A stretch of 64,000 nucleotides of DNA from contig CAVYXV010000002.1 of NCBI GenBank assembly GCA_963772585.1, forward strand, positions 806,001 through 870,000, in the 5' to 3' direction. Position numbers and translations under genes: made by a program. The DNA is from CAVVXN01 sp963772585. Its GTDB lineage: Bacteria > Planctomycetota > PLA2 > JAEUHO01. The notes beneath the pieces were generated by a model. It was not told where the DNA came from and did not search any database. It saw only the letters and a list, made by a program, of their open reading frames with translations. Every line of letters starts with the position of its first letter. Position 1 is the stretch's first letter. Shown here piece by piece: positions 1 to 7,497 of this stretch.

Positions 1-1
1 C

Positions 2-700
2 CAGGAGGACATCGCGCGCCTGGTGGGCGACTACGACCTGTCGTCCGTCCCCGTCGTGGACGAAGAGGACCACCTCGTGGGCCGCATTCTCGTGGACGAC
101 ATCGTGGATGTCCTGACCGAGGAGGCCACGGAGGACATCACGCGCATGGCCGGCACGACGCCCGAGGAGATCTACGAGCCCTCGGTGCGCCAGGCGCTCC
201 GGTCGCGGACGCCGTGGCTCCTCGTGGCGCTCGTCGGGGAGGTCTGTGCCTCGCTCGTGATCGCCTCGGGCAGTCACACCGTCAAGAGCGCGGGGATGCT
301 CTTCGCGTTCATTCCTCCGATCGTCGCCATGGCGGGGAGCGTCAGCTCCCAGGCCGCGACGGTCACCGTCCGGAGCCTGGCCCTCGGCCACATCCGCCGG
401 GACCGGGTCTTCGAGGTCCTGCGCAAGGAGGTCTCCACCGGGTTCATCATCGCACTGGGGGTGAACCTCGTCCTCGGCGGCGTGGCGCTCGTCGTCGGAC
501 GGGACCTGGTCGTGGCGCTGATCGCGTCGATCTCGGTCCTCGGGACGATGACGATCGGCATCACCTTCGGCGTCGTCACCCCACTGGTCCTGCAGCGCCT
601 CGGGGCGGACCCGGCGGTCGCGACGAGCCCGTTCGTCGCCACGATGAACGACCTCCTGGGGGCGTCGGTGATCCTCATGGTGGCGACCATGCTGCTTTGA
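2..700 (+). CDS. mgtE: Magnesium transporter MgtE, C-terminal part (5' truncated by window edge)
   Basis: Inner-membrane Mg2+ channel. The visible 233 codons begin inside the second CBS domain (SSVPVVDEEDHLVGRI, then DDIVDVL) and continue through the connecting helix (EEATEDITRMAG) into the MgtE membrane domain. That domain shows about five hydrophobic helices and the family signature PPIVAMAGSVSSQAAT, the counterpart of the conserved P-x-x-x-x-x-G-G-N-x-G-x-Q pore segment. The N-terminal helical domain and first CBS motif lie left of the window. The frame is open from base 2; an internal GTG at 23 is not the real start. In this family the CBS/N domains close the pore when cytoplasmic Mg2+ is high. 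No operon partner is visible; the next gene starts 95 bases downstream. Confidence 0.93.
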   Translation, partial: QEDIARLVGDYDLSSVPVVDEEDHLVGRILVDDIVDVLTEEATEDITRMAGTTPEEIYEPSVRQALRSRTPWLLVALVGEVCASLVIASGSHTVKSAGMLFAFIPPIVAMAGSVSSQAATVTVRSLALGHIRRDRVFEVLRKEVSTGFIIALGVNLVLGGVALVVGRDLVVALIASISVLGTMTIGITFGVVTPLVLQRLGADPAVATSPFVATMNDLLGASVILMVATMLL

Positions 701-795
701 GCGGGCGAGGCGCCCGCGGCACGAACGGTGGCAGCGGCTCCCGGTCGCGGCTACCCTGGGACGCGGAAGGAACCGATCGCGGGAGGAGTCCTCGG

Positions 796-1191
796 ATGCG
801 TACGTTCATCGCCCTGTCCCTGCTCTTCGCCTTCGTCGGCGTGGCGGTGGCGAACGCGGCCGTCGCCGCCCCGGAGGACGGCGCATCCGCGCCCGCGCCC
901 GCGCCGGCGGTACGCCCGGGCGTGGTGCGGACGGTCGCCGCCCCCGCTCCCACCGCGGCGACCCGTCCGGATCCCCGGGCCACGCGCTGCCGGCGCGACT
1001 TCGGCTGGTACCCCTGGTACCGCAACCGCTGCGCGCCCGCGGGCGCGGCCTGCCGTCCCGTGACGTGGCGCGCGCCCTACTACCGGCGGGTGGACCATTG
1101 CCGGAGTTGGTACGGGCCCCGGTGCTACGGCCGCCCGTTCCCGTCCTACCGCGGACGGTCGGCGTACTACCGCAGCGTCATGGGCCCCTGA
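796..1191 (+). CDS. Small secreted Arg/Tyr/Pro-rich protein of unknown function
   Basis: 131 residues. A Sec-type signal peptide (MRTFIALSLLFAFVGVAVANA) is followed by an Ala/Pro-rich linker and a basic, aromatic C-terminal half with six cysteines (RYRNRC/PAGAAC/DHCRSW/PRCYGR type spacing) and many Tyr-Arg pairs. The ATG at 796 follows a GGAGGAG ribosome site at 782-788. I do not recognise the family. The even cysteine number after a signal peptide suggests a disulfide-bonded exported protein. It is in the same frame as, and ends immediately before, the DUF72 gene. Confidence 0.6.
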   Translation: MRTFIALSLLFAFVGVAVANAAVAAPEDGASAPAPAPAVRPGVVRTVAAPAPTAATRPDPRATRCRRDFGWYPWYRNRCAPAGAACRPVTWRAPYYRRVDHCRSWYGPRCYGRPFPSYRGRSAYYRSVMGP

Positions 1192-1209
1192 CGTGACGGA
1201 ACGCCGGCC

Positions 1210-2121
1210 CTGACCGCCCCCGCCGCCTCCTCCTCCTCCCCCCGCGAGCCGGGCGGCTGGATCCGATTCGGGACGTCCTCCTTCTCGTCGAAGGACTGGG
1301 TCGGTCCGTTCTACGCGCCGAACACGCCGCCCGGCGCCTTCCTCCGCGAATACACCCGTCGCTTCGACACCGTCGAGGTGGACAGCACCTACTACGCCGT
1401 CCCCAGCCCCCGGACCGTCGATGGATGGGTGTCGAAGACGCCCGAGGGCTTCCTGCTGGCGGCCAAGTTCCCTCGGGACATCGTGCACGCGGGGCACGCC
1501 ACGAAGCCCGACGCGCGCTCCGTCCTCGACCCCGACGCGACCTACGAGATCCGCGACCGGTTCCTCGAGGTCATGGCGCGCCTGGGTGAGCGCCTGGGCC
1601 CCCTGGTCCTGCAGTTCCCCTACTTCAACCGCGAGGCCTTCCCCTCGGCCGGACCGTTCCTGGAACGGCTGGATCGCTTCCTGGGAGACCTGCCCCGGGA
1701 CGGCGCCCGCGGCCTGTCGGCCCGAGGATTCCGCTACGGCGTGGAGGTCCGCAACCGCGGGTGGTTGGCCAAGCCGCTCCGCGACCTTTGCGGGAAGCAC
1801 GACGTGTCGCTCGTGCTGGTGGACCAGGCGTGGATGCCGCACGGCGACGAGGTCGAGCGCAAGATGGACCCCGTCACGAACGACCTGGTCTACGTACGGC
1901 TCCTCGGTGACCGCAAGGCGATCGAGCGGATCACCACGACGTGGGACCAGGAGGTCGTCGACCAGGGGCCCCGCCTGGAGCGCTGGGCGAGCTTCCTCGC
2001 CCGCCTGATGGACCGGGGCGTGAAGATCCTCGTCTACGTGAACAACCACTATGCCGGGCACGCGCCGACCACCGTGCGCCGTCTCATGGACCTCTACCGG
2101 CGGGCGCGTCGCGACGCGTGA
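1210..2121 (+). CDS. DUF72 family protein (YecE-like TIM barrel), probable non-AUG start
   Basis: The DUF72/YecE family has a TIM-barrel-like fold; its biochemical role is unclear, although an Fe-S cluster link has been proposed for some members. The expected N-terminal motif (IRFGTSSFSSKDW) is followed by the conserved FDTVEVDSTYYAVP segment, GFLLAAKFPR, LVLQFPYFN, YGVEVRNRGW and the C-terminal YVNNHYAGHAP. The conserved N-terminus lies well upstream of the first GTG (1378). Between the in-frame stop at 1189-1191 and that motif there is no ATG, GTG or TTG. A CTG at 1210 is the only near-cognate start, preceded by a weak GACGGA. The start is therefore uncertain; the protein identity is not. 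Confidence 0.85.
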   Translation: MTAPAASSSSPREPGGWIRFGTSSFSSKDWVGPFYAPNTPPGAFLREYTRRFDTVEVDSTYYAVPSPRTVDGWVSKTPEGFLLAAKFPRDIVHAGHATKPDARSVLDPDATYEIRDRFLEVMARLGERLGPLVLQFPYFNREAFPSAGPFLERLDRFLGDLPRDGARGLSARGFRYGVEVRNRGWLAKPLRDLCGKHDVSLVLVDQAWMPHGDEVERKMDPVTNDLVYVRLLGDRKAIERITTTWDQEVVDQGPRLERWASFLARLMDRGVKILVYVNNHYAGHAPTTVRRLMDLYRRARRDA

Positions 2122-2127
2122 GGCGGG

Positions 2128-2143
2128 GCCGCCCGCGGGCGGC
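2128..2143. terminator. GC palindrome between convergent genes
   Basis: A perfect 16-base palindrome (GCCGCC-CGCG-GGCGGC) lies between the convergent DUF72 and HEAT/VWA genes. It would form the same hairpin in either transcript and may act as a bidirectional terminator, but no T-run follows on either side. Confidence 0.35.
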
Positions 2144-2218
2144 GTGCCGGAGGGGATCGCCGCCGGCCGGCGCGCCGGTCGATGCGCGCGCCTCGAACCG
2201 GAGACCGGACCGGACCGG

Positions 2219-5029
2219 TCAGCGGCGGATGTACTCTCCGCCGTTCTCCTCGGCGAGTTCCTTCATCAGGGGGGCGCTCATGCCGACGGCGATCGCGTGG
2301 ATGCAGATGCGCCGCGTCTGGTTCAGGCGGCGGACGGCGCGGAGGATGTCGTCCTTGGCGACGTAGCGGCCGACGCCGGGAGCGCCGTCGGAGAGGAGGA
2401 AGATCGTGTCCACGTCCTCCTCGAGCAGCGCCAGTTCCAGCGCGTCGTAGAGGTTCGTCCCGCCCATCGGCTGCTTGTCGTCGAGGTAGGACGCCAACTC
2501 GCCGCGGTTCTTCTTCGTCAGCCGCTGCAGGCGGTCGTGCCACGGGTGCACCGTCGTGTGGAAGAGGATGACGTTCGCCCGGTCGCGGTCCCCCATGTGG
2601 TCCACGGCCGCCCGCACCTCGCCGAGCGCCGTCTCGAGGCGCGTCTTCCCCTCGAGCTTGGTGTCGAGCGCGCTCATCGACCCGCTCTGGTCGATCACGA
2701 ACACGACGCGGTCGGACCGGAGGGGGATGCCGTAGAAGCCGGCGGTGGTACCGCCCGGGGTCGGCGGCGCCCCCATCGGCACGTCGTCCGGCGGCCGGTA
2801 ATCGGGCCCCTGCTTCGACCACCAGTCGCGCCAGATCGCCGGGTCGTCGTACAGGTGCATGCCCGTGATACGGAAGAGCGCCCCGGCCACGGCGTCCTTC
2901 ACGCGCGGCAGCCCCTCCGCCTGCAGCCGGTCGATCAGGGGGCCGATCGCCGCGCCCGCGCGCAGCCGGGCGGCCGCCTGCGCCGCCGCCAGGCGGACCT
3001 GCCAGGCGTCGTCGGCCAGCCGCCCGAACAGCTTCTCCACGAGCCCCGCGTCGCCGGAGGCGGCGACGGCGTCGACGGCGAGGACCCGGTCCTCCCACTC
3101 GCGCGAGGTGAGGAACTTCAGGAGCGTGGTTCGCACCTTCTCCACGTGCAGGCCGACGCGCCCGAGCGCGCGGATCGCCGCGCGCCGGACCTCGTCGTCG
3201 CGCGTCCGCGCCTTCTTGAGCAGGAGGGAGATCGCGTCCTCGTCGCCCTGGTCGCCAAGCGCCTCGAGCAGCGCCGCGAGGACGGACTTGTCGCGCTCGC
3301 GACGGGCGCGGGCGATCAGCGCCTCGGCGACCTTCGGCCGCACGACGCCCGCCAGCGTCTGCGCCGCGAGGCGGCGGACCGCGGGGTCGTCGTCCTTCAA
3401 CCCGTCCACGAGGGCGTCGATGGCCTCGGAGCCGCGCAGCGGCGACAGCCCTTCGGCCAGGTCGCTCTCCAGCATGGCGGGGAGGTCTTCCACCAGGGCG
3501 AGGAGGAGCCGGACGCTCTCCCCGTCACCATTCGCCGAGAGGACGCGGATCACCTCGCGTCCGAGTTGGATGTTCACGGGCCGCCGAGTGGCGAGGTCCT
3601 TCGCGCGTTCGACGGCCTCCGCGGGTTCGAAGCGGAAGAGGTCGCCGAGGGCCATCGCCGCCAGCAGCGCGTAGGGGTCGGCCGCTCCTTCGCGCACGAC
3701 ATCCCGCGGCGGGCCGTCCTTGCCGACGCGGAGCCCCTGGTAGACGGCGTAGCGAACCTGGGGCGTCGAGCCCTCCTTCCAGGCCTTGCGGACCGCGGCG
3801 AGCGCGGAGGGCGTGCCCAGGTAGGCGAGGTTCGTCGCGGCGCGTCCCGCCACGGCCGCGGGCGCCTTCTGGAGCAGGCGGAGGTAGACGCGCTCGCGGT
3901 CCGGGTGGTCCATGCGGTGGAGCGCGTCCACCGCTCCCATGGCGACGCCCGGCGTCGGGTCCCCGGTGAGCTCGACGACGCGGTCGCCGCCCACGTCGAG
4001 GTAGGCGGCGTTGCCCATGGCGCGCGCGGCGGCGGCCCGGACGGCCGCGTCGCCGTCGTGACGGACCAGGGCGTACAACCGCTCGAAGGCCTCCTTCGTA
4101 CCCACCGCGCCGAGCTGGGCGACCGTCGCGTACCGCTGGGCGTAGGGCAGGTCCTCCTGCGCCTCCAGCCTCCGAACGATCCGGGCGAGGGACTCCGTGG
4201 GCGGCGGCGGGCGGTATCCGGCCGCGGGGACCCCGACGGATGGCCACGCGCGCGGGCGCTCGGGTGGCGTCTTCGCGCTCGGAACGAAGCGGACGACGGC
4301 TCCGGACACGCGGGGGATCTCCAGGAGCCACCCGTGCTCGCCCAGGCGGAAAGGCTCGCCGGGGACGATCCGCTCTCCCCCCTCGGCGGCCAGGTCCAGC
4401 TCTCCGTCGCCGTCGAGGTCGAGGAAGGCCGCGTCGTACTTCGACTCGCCGAAGCGGAGGTCGGCATTGGCATCCACCAGCGCGATCTTCCGCAGCCGCC
4501 CTTCGAGCTCGACGAGGCCGAGGCGGTGGACGAGCGGGATGATGCGGACGCGGTCGGCGTCCCAGGCGGCGGCGCGGAGGAACCGGACGGGAATGCGCGC
4601 CTCCTCGTCCTCGTAGACGACGGACACCTCGACCTCGCGGACGAGCGACTCGGACGACCCTCCCCAACTCACGCTCTCGATGCCCGGCTGGCCGAAGGCT
4701 CCGTCGAGGTCGCGGTCGATCCAGAGCTGCTGGCGGCCGGCGCCGACGTCGAGCGCGATGGCGAGCCCCCGCCCCTCGCCCCACCGGATGCGCGCGTAGC
4801 GCGGCGCGGCGAGCCCCGGAGGCGGATCGAGGTCCTTCGGGAGCGTCTCCGAGAGCGGCAGGAACATCGCGCGGGGCGTGGTGAGCGGCCCCGACTCCCA
4901 CGCGCAGGCCGCCTCCACGGCGCCGTCCTTGGCGCCGGCGAAGGCGCGGGGCACCGGCGCGACGCCCCCGCACAGGATCCCCAGGACGACGAGCGCGACG
5001 GTCGTCGGGAGCCGAGGGAGGCGGCGCAT
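2219..5029 (-). CDS. Secreted HEAT-repeat protein with C-terminal von Willebrand A domain
   Basis: 936 residues from ATG at 5029. A signal peptide (MRRLPRLPTTVALVVLGILC) is followed by a beta-rich N-terminal region with Ca-binding-like segments (DRDLDGAFGQ, DLDGDGELDL). A long array of HEAT/PBS-lyase repeats (about residues 300-700; RRLAAQTLAG, RAAIRALGRVG and similar) leads to a VWA domain near the C-terminus. MIDAS residues are intact: VVFVIDQSGSMS (DxSxS), GGTNLYDAL (Thr) and LLSDGAPG (Asp). A divalent metal-dependent surface or periplasmic binding or scaffolding role fits this architecture; the partner is unknown. It appears monocistronic, facing the DUF72 gene. Confidence 0.85.
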   Translation of the reverse strand: MRRLPRLPTTVALVVLGILCGGVAPVPRAFAGAKDGAVEAACAWESGPLTTPRAMFLPLSETLPKDLDPPPGLAAPRYARIRWGEGRGLAIALDVGAGRQQLWIDRDLDGAFGQPGIESVSWGGSSESLVREVEVSVVYEDEEARIPVRFLRAAAWDADRVRIIPLVHRLGLVELEGRLRKIALVDANADLRFGESKYDAAFLDLDGDGELDLAAEGGERIVPGEPFRLGEHGWLLEIPRVSGAVVRFVPSAKTPPERPRAWPSVGVPAAGYRPPPPTESLARIVRRLEAQEDLPYAQRYATVAQLGAVGTKEAFERLYALVRHDGDAAVRAAAARAMGNAAYLDVGGDRVVELTGDPTPGVAMGAVDALHRMDHPDRERVYLRLLQKAPAAVAGRAATNLAYLGTPSALAAVRKAWKEGSTPQVRYAVYQGLRVGKDGPPRDVVREGAADPYALLAAMALGDLFRFEPAEAVERAKDLATRRPVNIQLGREVIRVLSANGDGESVRLLLALVEDLPAMLESDLAEGLSPLRGSEAIDALVDGLKDDDPAVRRLAAQTLAGVVRPKVAEALIARARRERDKSVLAALLEALGDQGDEDAISLLLKKARTRDDEVRRAAIRALGRVGLHVEKVRTTLLKFLTSREWEDRVLAVDAVAASGDAGLVEKLFGRLADDAWQVRLAAAQAAARLRAGAAIGPLIDRLQAEGLPRVKDAVAGALFRITGMHLYDDPAIWRDWWSKQGPDYRPPDDVPMGAPPTPGGTTAGFYGIPLRSDRVVFVIDQSGSMSALDTKLEGKTRLETALGEVRAAVDHMGDRDRANVILFHTTVHPWHDRLQRLTKKNRGELASYLDDKQPMGGTNLYDALELALLEEDVDTIFLLSDGAPGVGRYVAKDDILRAVRRLNQTRRICIHAIAVGMSAPLMKELAEENGGEYIRR

Positions 5030-5118
5030 GAGGGGATGGTACGCGGCCGGGGCCCGCCGCCGGAGCCGGGCTCCGTCTTCCGAACGGCATGCCCTGGAGC
5101 CTGGATCCGTACGGACGG

Positions 5119-5826
5119 TCAGCCCTCGAGGATCTTGAGGAGGCGGGTCCGGGGGCGGAGCCAGTCGCGGCGGAGCAGCGTGCCGTAGACCGTCGTCGAG
5201 GCCGTGTCGCAGCGCTTCGCGTCGAGCCGGCCCTGGGCGAGGTCGAGCAGCAGGTCCTCCGCCTGCTCGCGGTCGGCGGTGTGCTCGGGGAGGGCCCGGA
5301 CACGGGCGGCCAGCCGCGCCTCCTCCGCTTCCTGGAGGGCGGCCAGGGTGGCGCGCACCTCCCCCTGGACCCGGCGGAGCGCCCGCCGGACCCGCGCGAG
5401 GTCGCTCTCGGCCCCCTGGAGGGCGCGTCGCTGGGCGGCGTCCCCGGGAGCCGCCTTGCGTCCTCGCCCGCCGCCCCCCGGGGTCCGCACGCCCACGACC
5501 CGCCGCGGCGCCCGCCAGACGGGACGCGTGCGCTCGTGGTCCAGGAGCGCCTGGGCGAGGTCGCCGTGGAGCGCACCCACCTCGGCAACGGTCCGCGTCC
5601 AGAGCGCGGCCCGGAGCCGCACGGGCACGGCGGCGACGTCGATCTCCCAGACCACGGGGTCGCAGAGCCGCTCGGCCCGTCCGACGATCCGTCGCGACCG
5701 CCCCCGGATGGCCCCGCGCCACGCGTCGTGGACCGCGCGCTCCTCCCCGCTGTGCCCCGGCGCGGCCAGCGCCGCGTGGAGCGACGCCAGGAGCGTGCTC
5801 GTGCGGTCGTAGAGCGTGGCGGCCAT
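5119..5826 (-). CDS. Hypothetical protein with coiled-coil segment
   Basis: 235 residues from ATG at 5826, which has a GGACGAGGG stretch just upstream; an in-frame GTG at 5853 would add nine residues. No signal peptide or membrane span is visible. The N-terminal half is mixed alpha/beta (DPVVWEIDVAAVPVRL). A strongly charged heptad-like stretch (about residues 135-195; SDLARVRRALRRVQGEV) suggests a coiled coil. The C-terminus ends RPRTRLLKILEG. I do not recognise the family. It is co-oriented with the HEAT/VWA gene, 89 bases upstream of it. Confidence 0.55.
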   Translation of the reverse strand: MAATLYDRTSTLLASLHAALAAPGHSGEERAVHDAWRGAIRGRSRRIVGRAERLCDPVVWEIDVAAVPVRLRAALWTRTVAEVGALHGDLAQALLDHERTRPVWRAPRRVVGVRTPGGGGRGRKAAPGDAAQRRALQGAESDLARVRRALRRVQGEVRATLAALQEAEEARLAARVRALPEHTADREQAEDLLLDLAQGRLDAKRCDTASTTVYGTLLRRDWLRPRTRLLKILEG

Positions 5827-5973
5827 CCCTCGTCCGTCTCCGCGTCGTGCCACGGCGTCGGTCGCCGTGCGTCCAAACCGTATCAGACGAGGCGCGAAAA
5901 CGACGAGACGGATTTCCGCACGGGCGCGCGGTCGAGCAGGAAGAACGCGACGGCGATCGCCCTCGTGGCCCGC

Positions 5974-6498
5974 TCAGCGATAGAACTCCTGCGTCCACCA
6001 CGGACCGCGATCCGGCCCGGTGTGCACGCCGATGCCGACGTGGGTCCACACGGGCGAGAGCAGGTTCTCGCGGTGACCGGGCGAGTCCATCCACGCCTGC
6101 ACCACCTCCATCGGCGAGCGCTGTCCGCGCGCGATGTTCTCGCCAGCGTAGAGGAACAGGACCTCTTGCTCCGCCAGTCGCTCCGCGGGACCGTTGCCGT
6201 CGGGATCGACGTGGTCGAAGTAGTCCCGCACGTGCATGTCCCAACTGTGCTCGTAGGCGGCTTCGGCCGCGCCGTCGTCCCAGACGAGCGGCGCGACGCC
6301 GTGGCTCTCGCGCTCGCGGTTCGTCAGCGCGAGCACTTCCTCCGCCCACCCGCGCTCCCCCAGGGACATCGCCTGGACGGAGCCGGCTCCCCCGTAGGGC
6401 ACGGCGGCGTCGGCCGCGGCGCCGCAGCCGGCGAGGAACGGCGCGGCCGCCAGCACGAGCGCGGCAAGGAAGGCGAGGGGGTGAGCCGGTCGGTCCAT
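5974..6498 (-). CDS. CAP/SCP-domain (YkwD-like) lipoprotein
   Basis: 174 residues from ATG at 6498. The lipoprotein signal ends in a lipobox (FLAGC), so the mature protein should be lipid-anchored at about Cys24. The CAP domain carries the family motifs: LTNRERESHGVAPLVWDD, the first His in YEHSWDMHVRDYFDHVDP, AGENIARG, AWMDSPGHRENLLSPVWTHVGIG, and a C-terminal WWTQEFYR. The usual His/Glu cavity residues are present. Bacterial CAP proteins of this type are secreted, with poorly defined functions. The upstream region (6540-6600) is unusually AT-rich for this window. Confidence 0.88.
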   Translation of the reverse strand: MDRPAHPLAFLAALVLAAAPFLAGCGAAADAAVPYGGAGSVQAMSLGERGWAEEVLALTNRERESHGVAPLVWDDGAAEAAYEHSWDMHVRDYFDHVDPDGNGPAERLAEQEVLFLYAGENIARGQRSPMEVVQAWMDSPGHRENLLSPVWTHVGIGVHTGPDRGPWWTQEFYR

Positions 6499-6546
6499 CG
6501 GGTCGCGTCCTCGGGGGGCCTGCCCCGGGACGCCGCGCCCCGGGCC

Positions 6547-6590
6547 GGGATTGAACAATTTCTTTGCAAAGGGGCGTCTTGGCAAGACAC
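6547..6590 (-). promoter_or_regulatory. AT-rich upstream region with 13-base dyad, candidate promoter/operator of the CAP lipoprotein
   Basis: An AT-rich island in a roughly 70 percent GC window, upstream of the minus-strand CAP lipoprotein. It contains the dyad GTCTTG-G-CAAGAC at 6576-6588 and TTGCCA/TTGCAA-like hexamers on the minus strand. No clear -10 can be assigned. Confidence 0.3.
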
Positions 6591-6632
6591 CAATCCGGCC
6601 CCGCGCGCCGCAAAGCGCGAACCGCCCCGAAC

Positions 6633-7424
6633 TCAAGCCTCCAGACGGGGAGGCTCGTCCAGAAATGTGAACACAGGGGCGTGATCCGAGGGCTTCTTCC
6701 CCTTGCGCATGTCGCGATCGATCCACACGCCGGTGGTCCGGGAAGCAAGGTCTTTCGTCCCTAGCGCCAGGTCGATCCGCAAGCCGGCGTGGCGGGGAAA
6801 GGCAAGCCGGCGGTAGTCCCACCAGGAATAGATCCCCGCCGCCGCCTCGTGCACGCGCAGCAGATCGACGAGCCCCCAGTCGAGCAGTCCGCCGAGCGCC
6901 GCGTGCTCGTCGGGGTGGAAGAGGACCTTCCCCCGCCAGGCGTCCGGGTCGTGCACGTCGCGGTCGTCGGGGGCTACGTTGAAATCCCCCACGACGAGCA
7001 CCGCCTCGGAGGGCTTCGCCCACGACGTCAGGAAGGCCCGCAACCGCTCGAACCAGGCGAGCTTGTAGGCGAACTTCGGGCTGTCGGGGCTCTGGCCGTT
7101 GGGCACGTACACGCACACGACCTTGATCCCCTCCAGCGTCCCGGCGATCAGGCGGCTCTGCTCGGGTTCCTCGGCGCCGTCGCGCAGACCGCACACGACC
7201 TCCGTCAGCTCGGAGCGCGCCAGGAGGGCCACGCCGTTGTACGTCTTCTGGCCGAAGGTCCAGGCGCGGTAGCCCGCGGCCTGGATCGCCTCGTGGGGGA
7301 ACTGGTCGTCGGTCGCCTTGGTCTCCTGGAGCGCGACCACGTCCGGCCGGCGGCTCTCGAGCCACGGCAGCAGGCGCTCCATGCGCGACCGGACCGAGTT
7401 GACGTTCCAGCTCGCGATCCGCAT
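6633..7424 (-). CDS. xthA: Exodeoxyribonuclease III
   Basis: 263 residues, the usual ExoIII length. AP endonuclease / 3'-5' exonuclease of base excision repair. Motifs visible: MRIASWNVNSVRSR, the metal-binding Glu in VALQETKATDDQFP, GVALLAR, YVPNGQ, the catalytic VVGDFNVAPDDRD (D-x-N), LRIDLALGT and the C-terminal KPSDHAPV with the active-site Asp-His. The ATG at 7424 starts directly at the conserved MRI. It is divergent from the antiporter gene, with 73 bases between them holding both promoters. Confidence 0.95.
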   Translation of the reverse strand: MRIASWNVNSVRSRMERLLPWLESRRPDVVALQETKATDDQFPHEAIQAAGYRAWTFGQKTYNGVALLARSELTEVVCGLRDGAEEPEQSRLIAGTLEGIKVVCVYVPNGQSPDSPKFAYKLAWFERLRAFLTSWAKPSEAVLVVGDFNVAPDDRDVHDPDAWRGKVLFHPDEHAALGGLLDWGLVDLLRVHEAAAGIYSWWDYRRLAFPRHAGLRIDLALGTKDLASRTTGVWIDRDMRKGKKPSDHAPVFTFLDEPPRLEA

Positions 7425-7497
7425 GGCCACCCTCCCGGCCGCCCACCGTACCCGCGGCGGCCATCCCCCATAATGCGAGCCCGGAGGAGGCCCCGTC

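Noticed and set aside
2219..6748. One 1509-codon minus-strand frame as a single giant protein
   Set aside because: Only the part up to ATG 5029 has a signal peptide and coherent domains; the upstream part is the shadow of the genes at 5119-6498.
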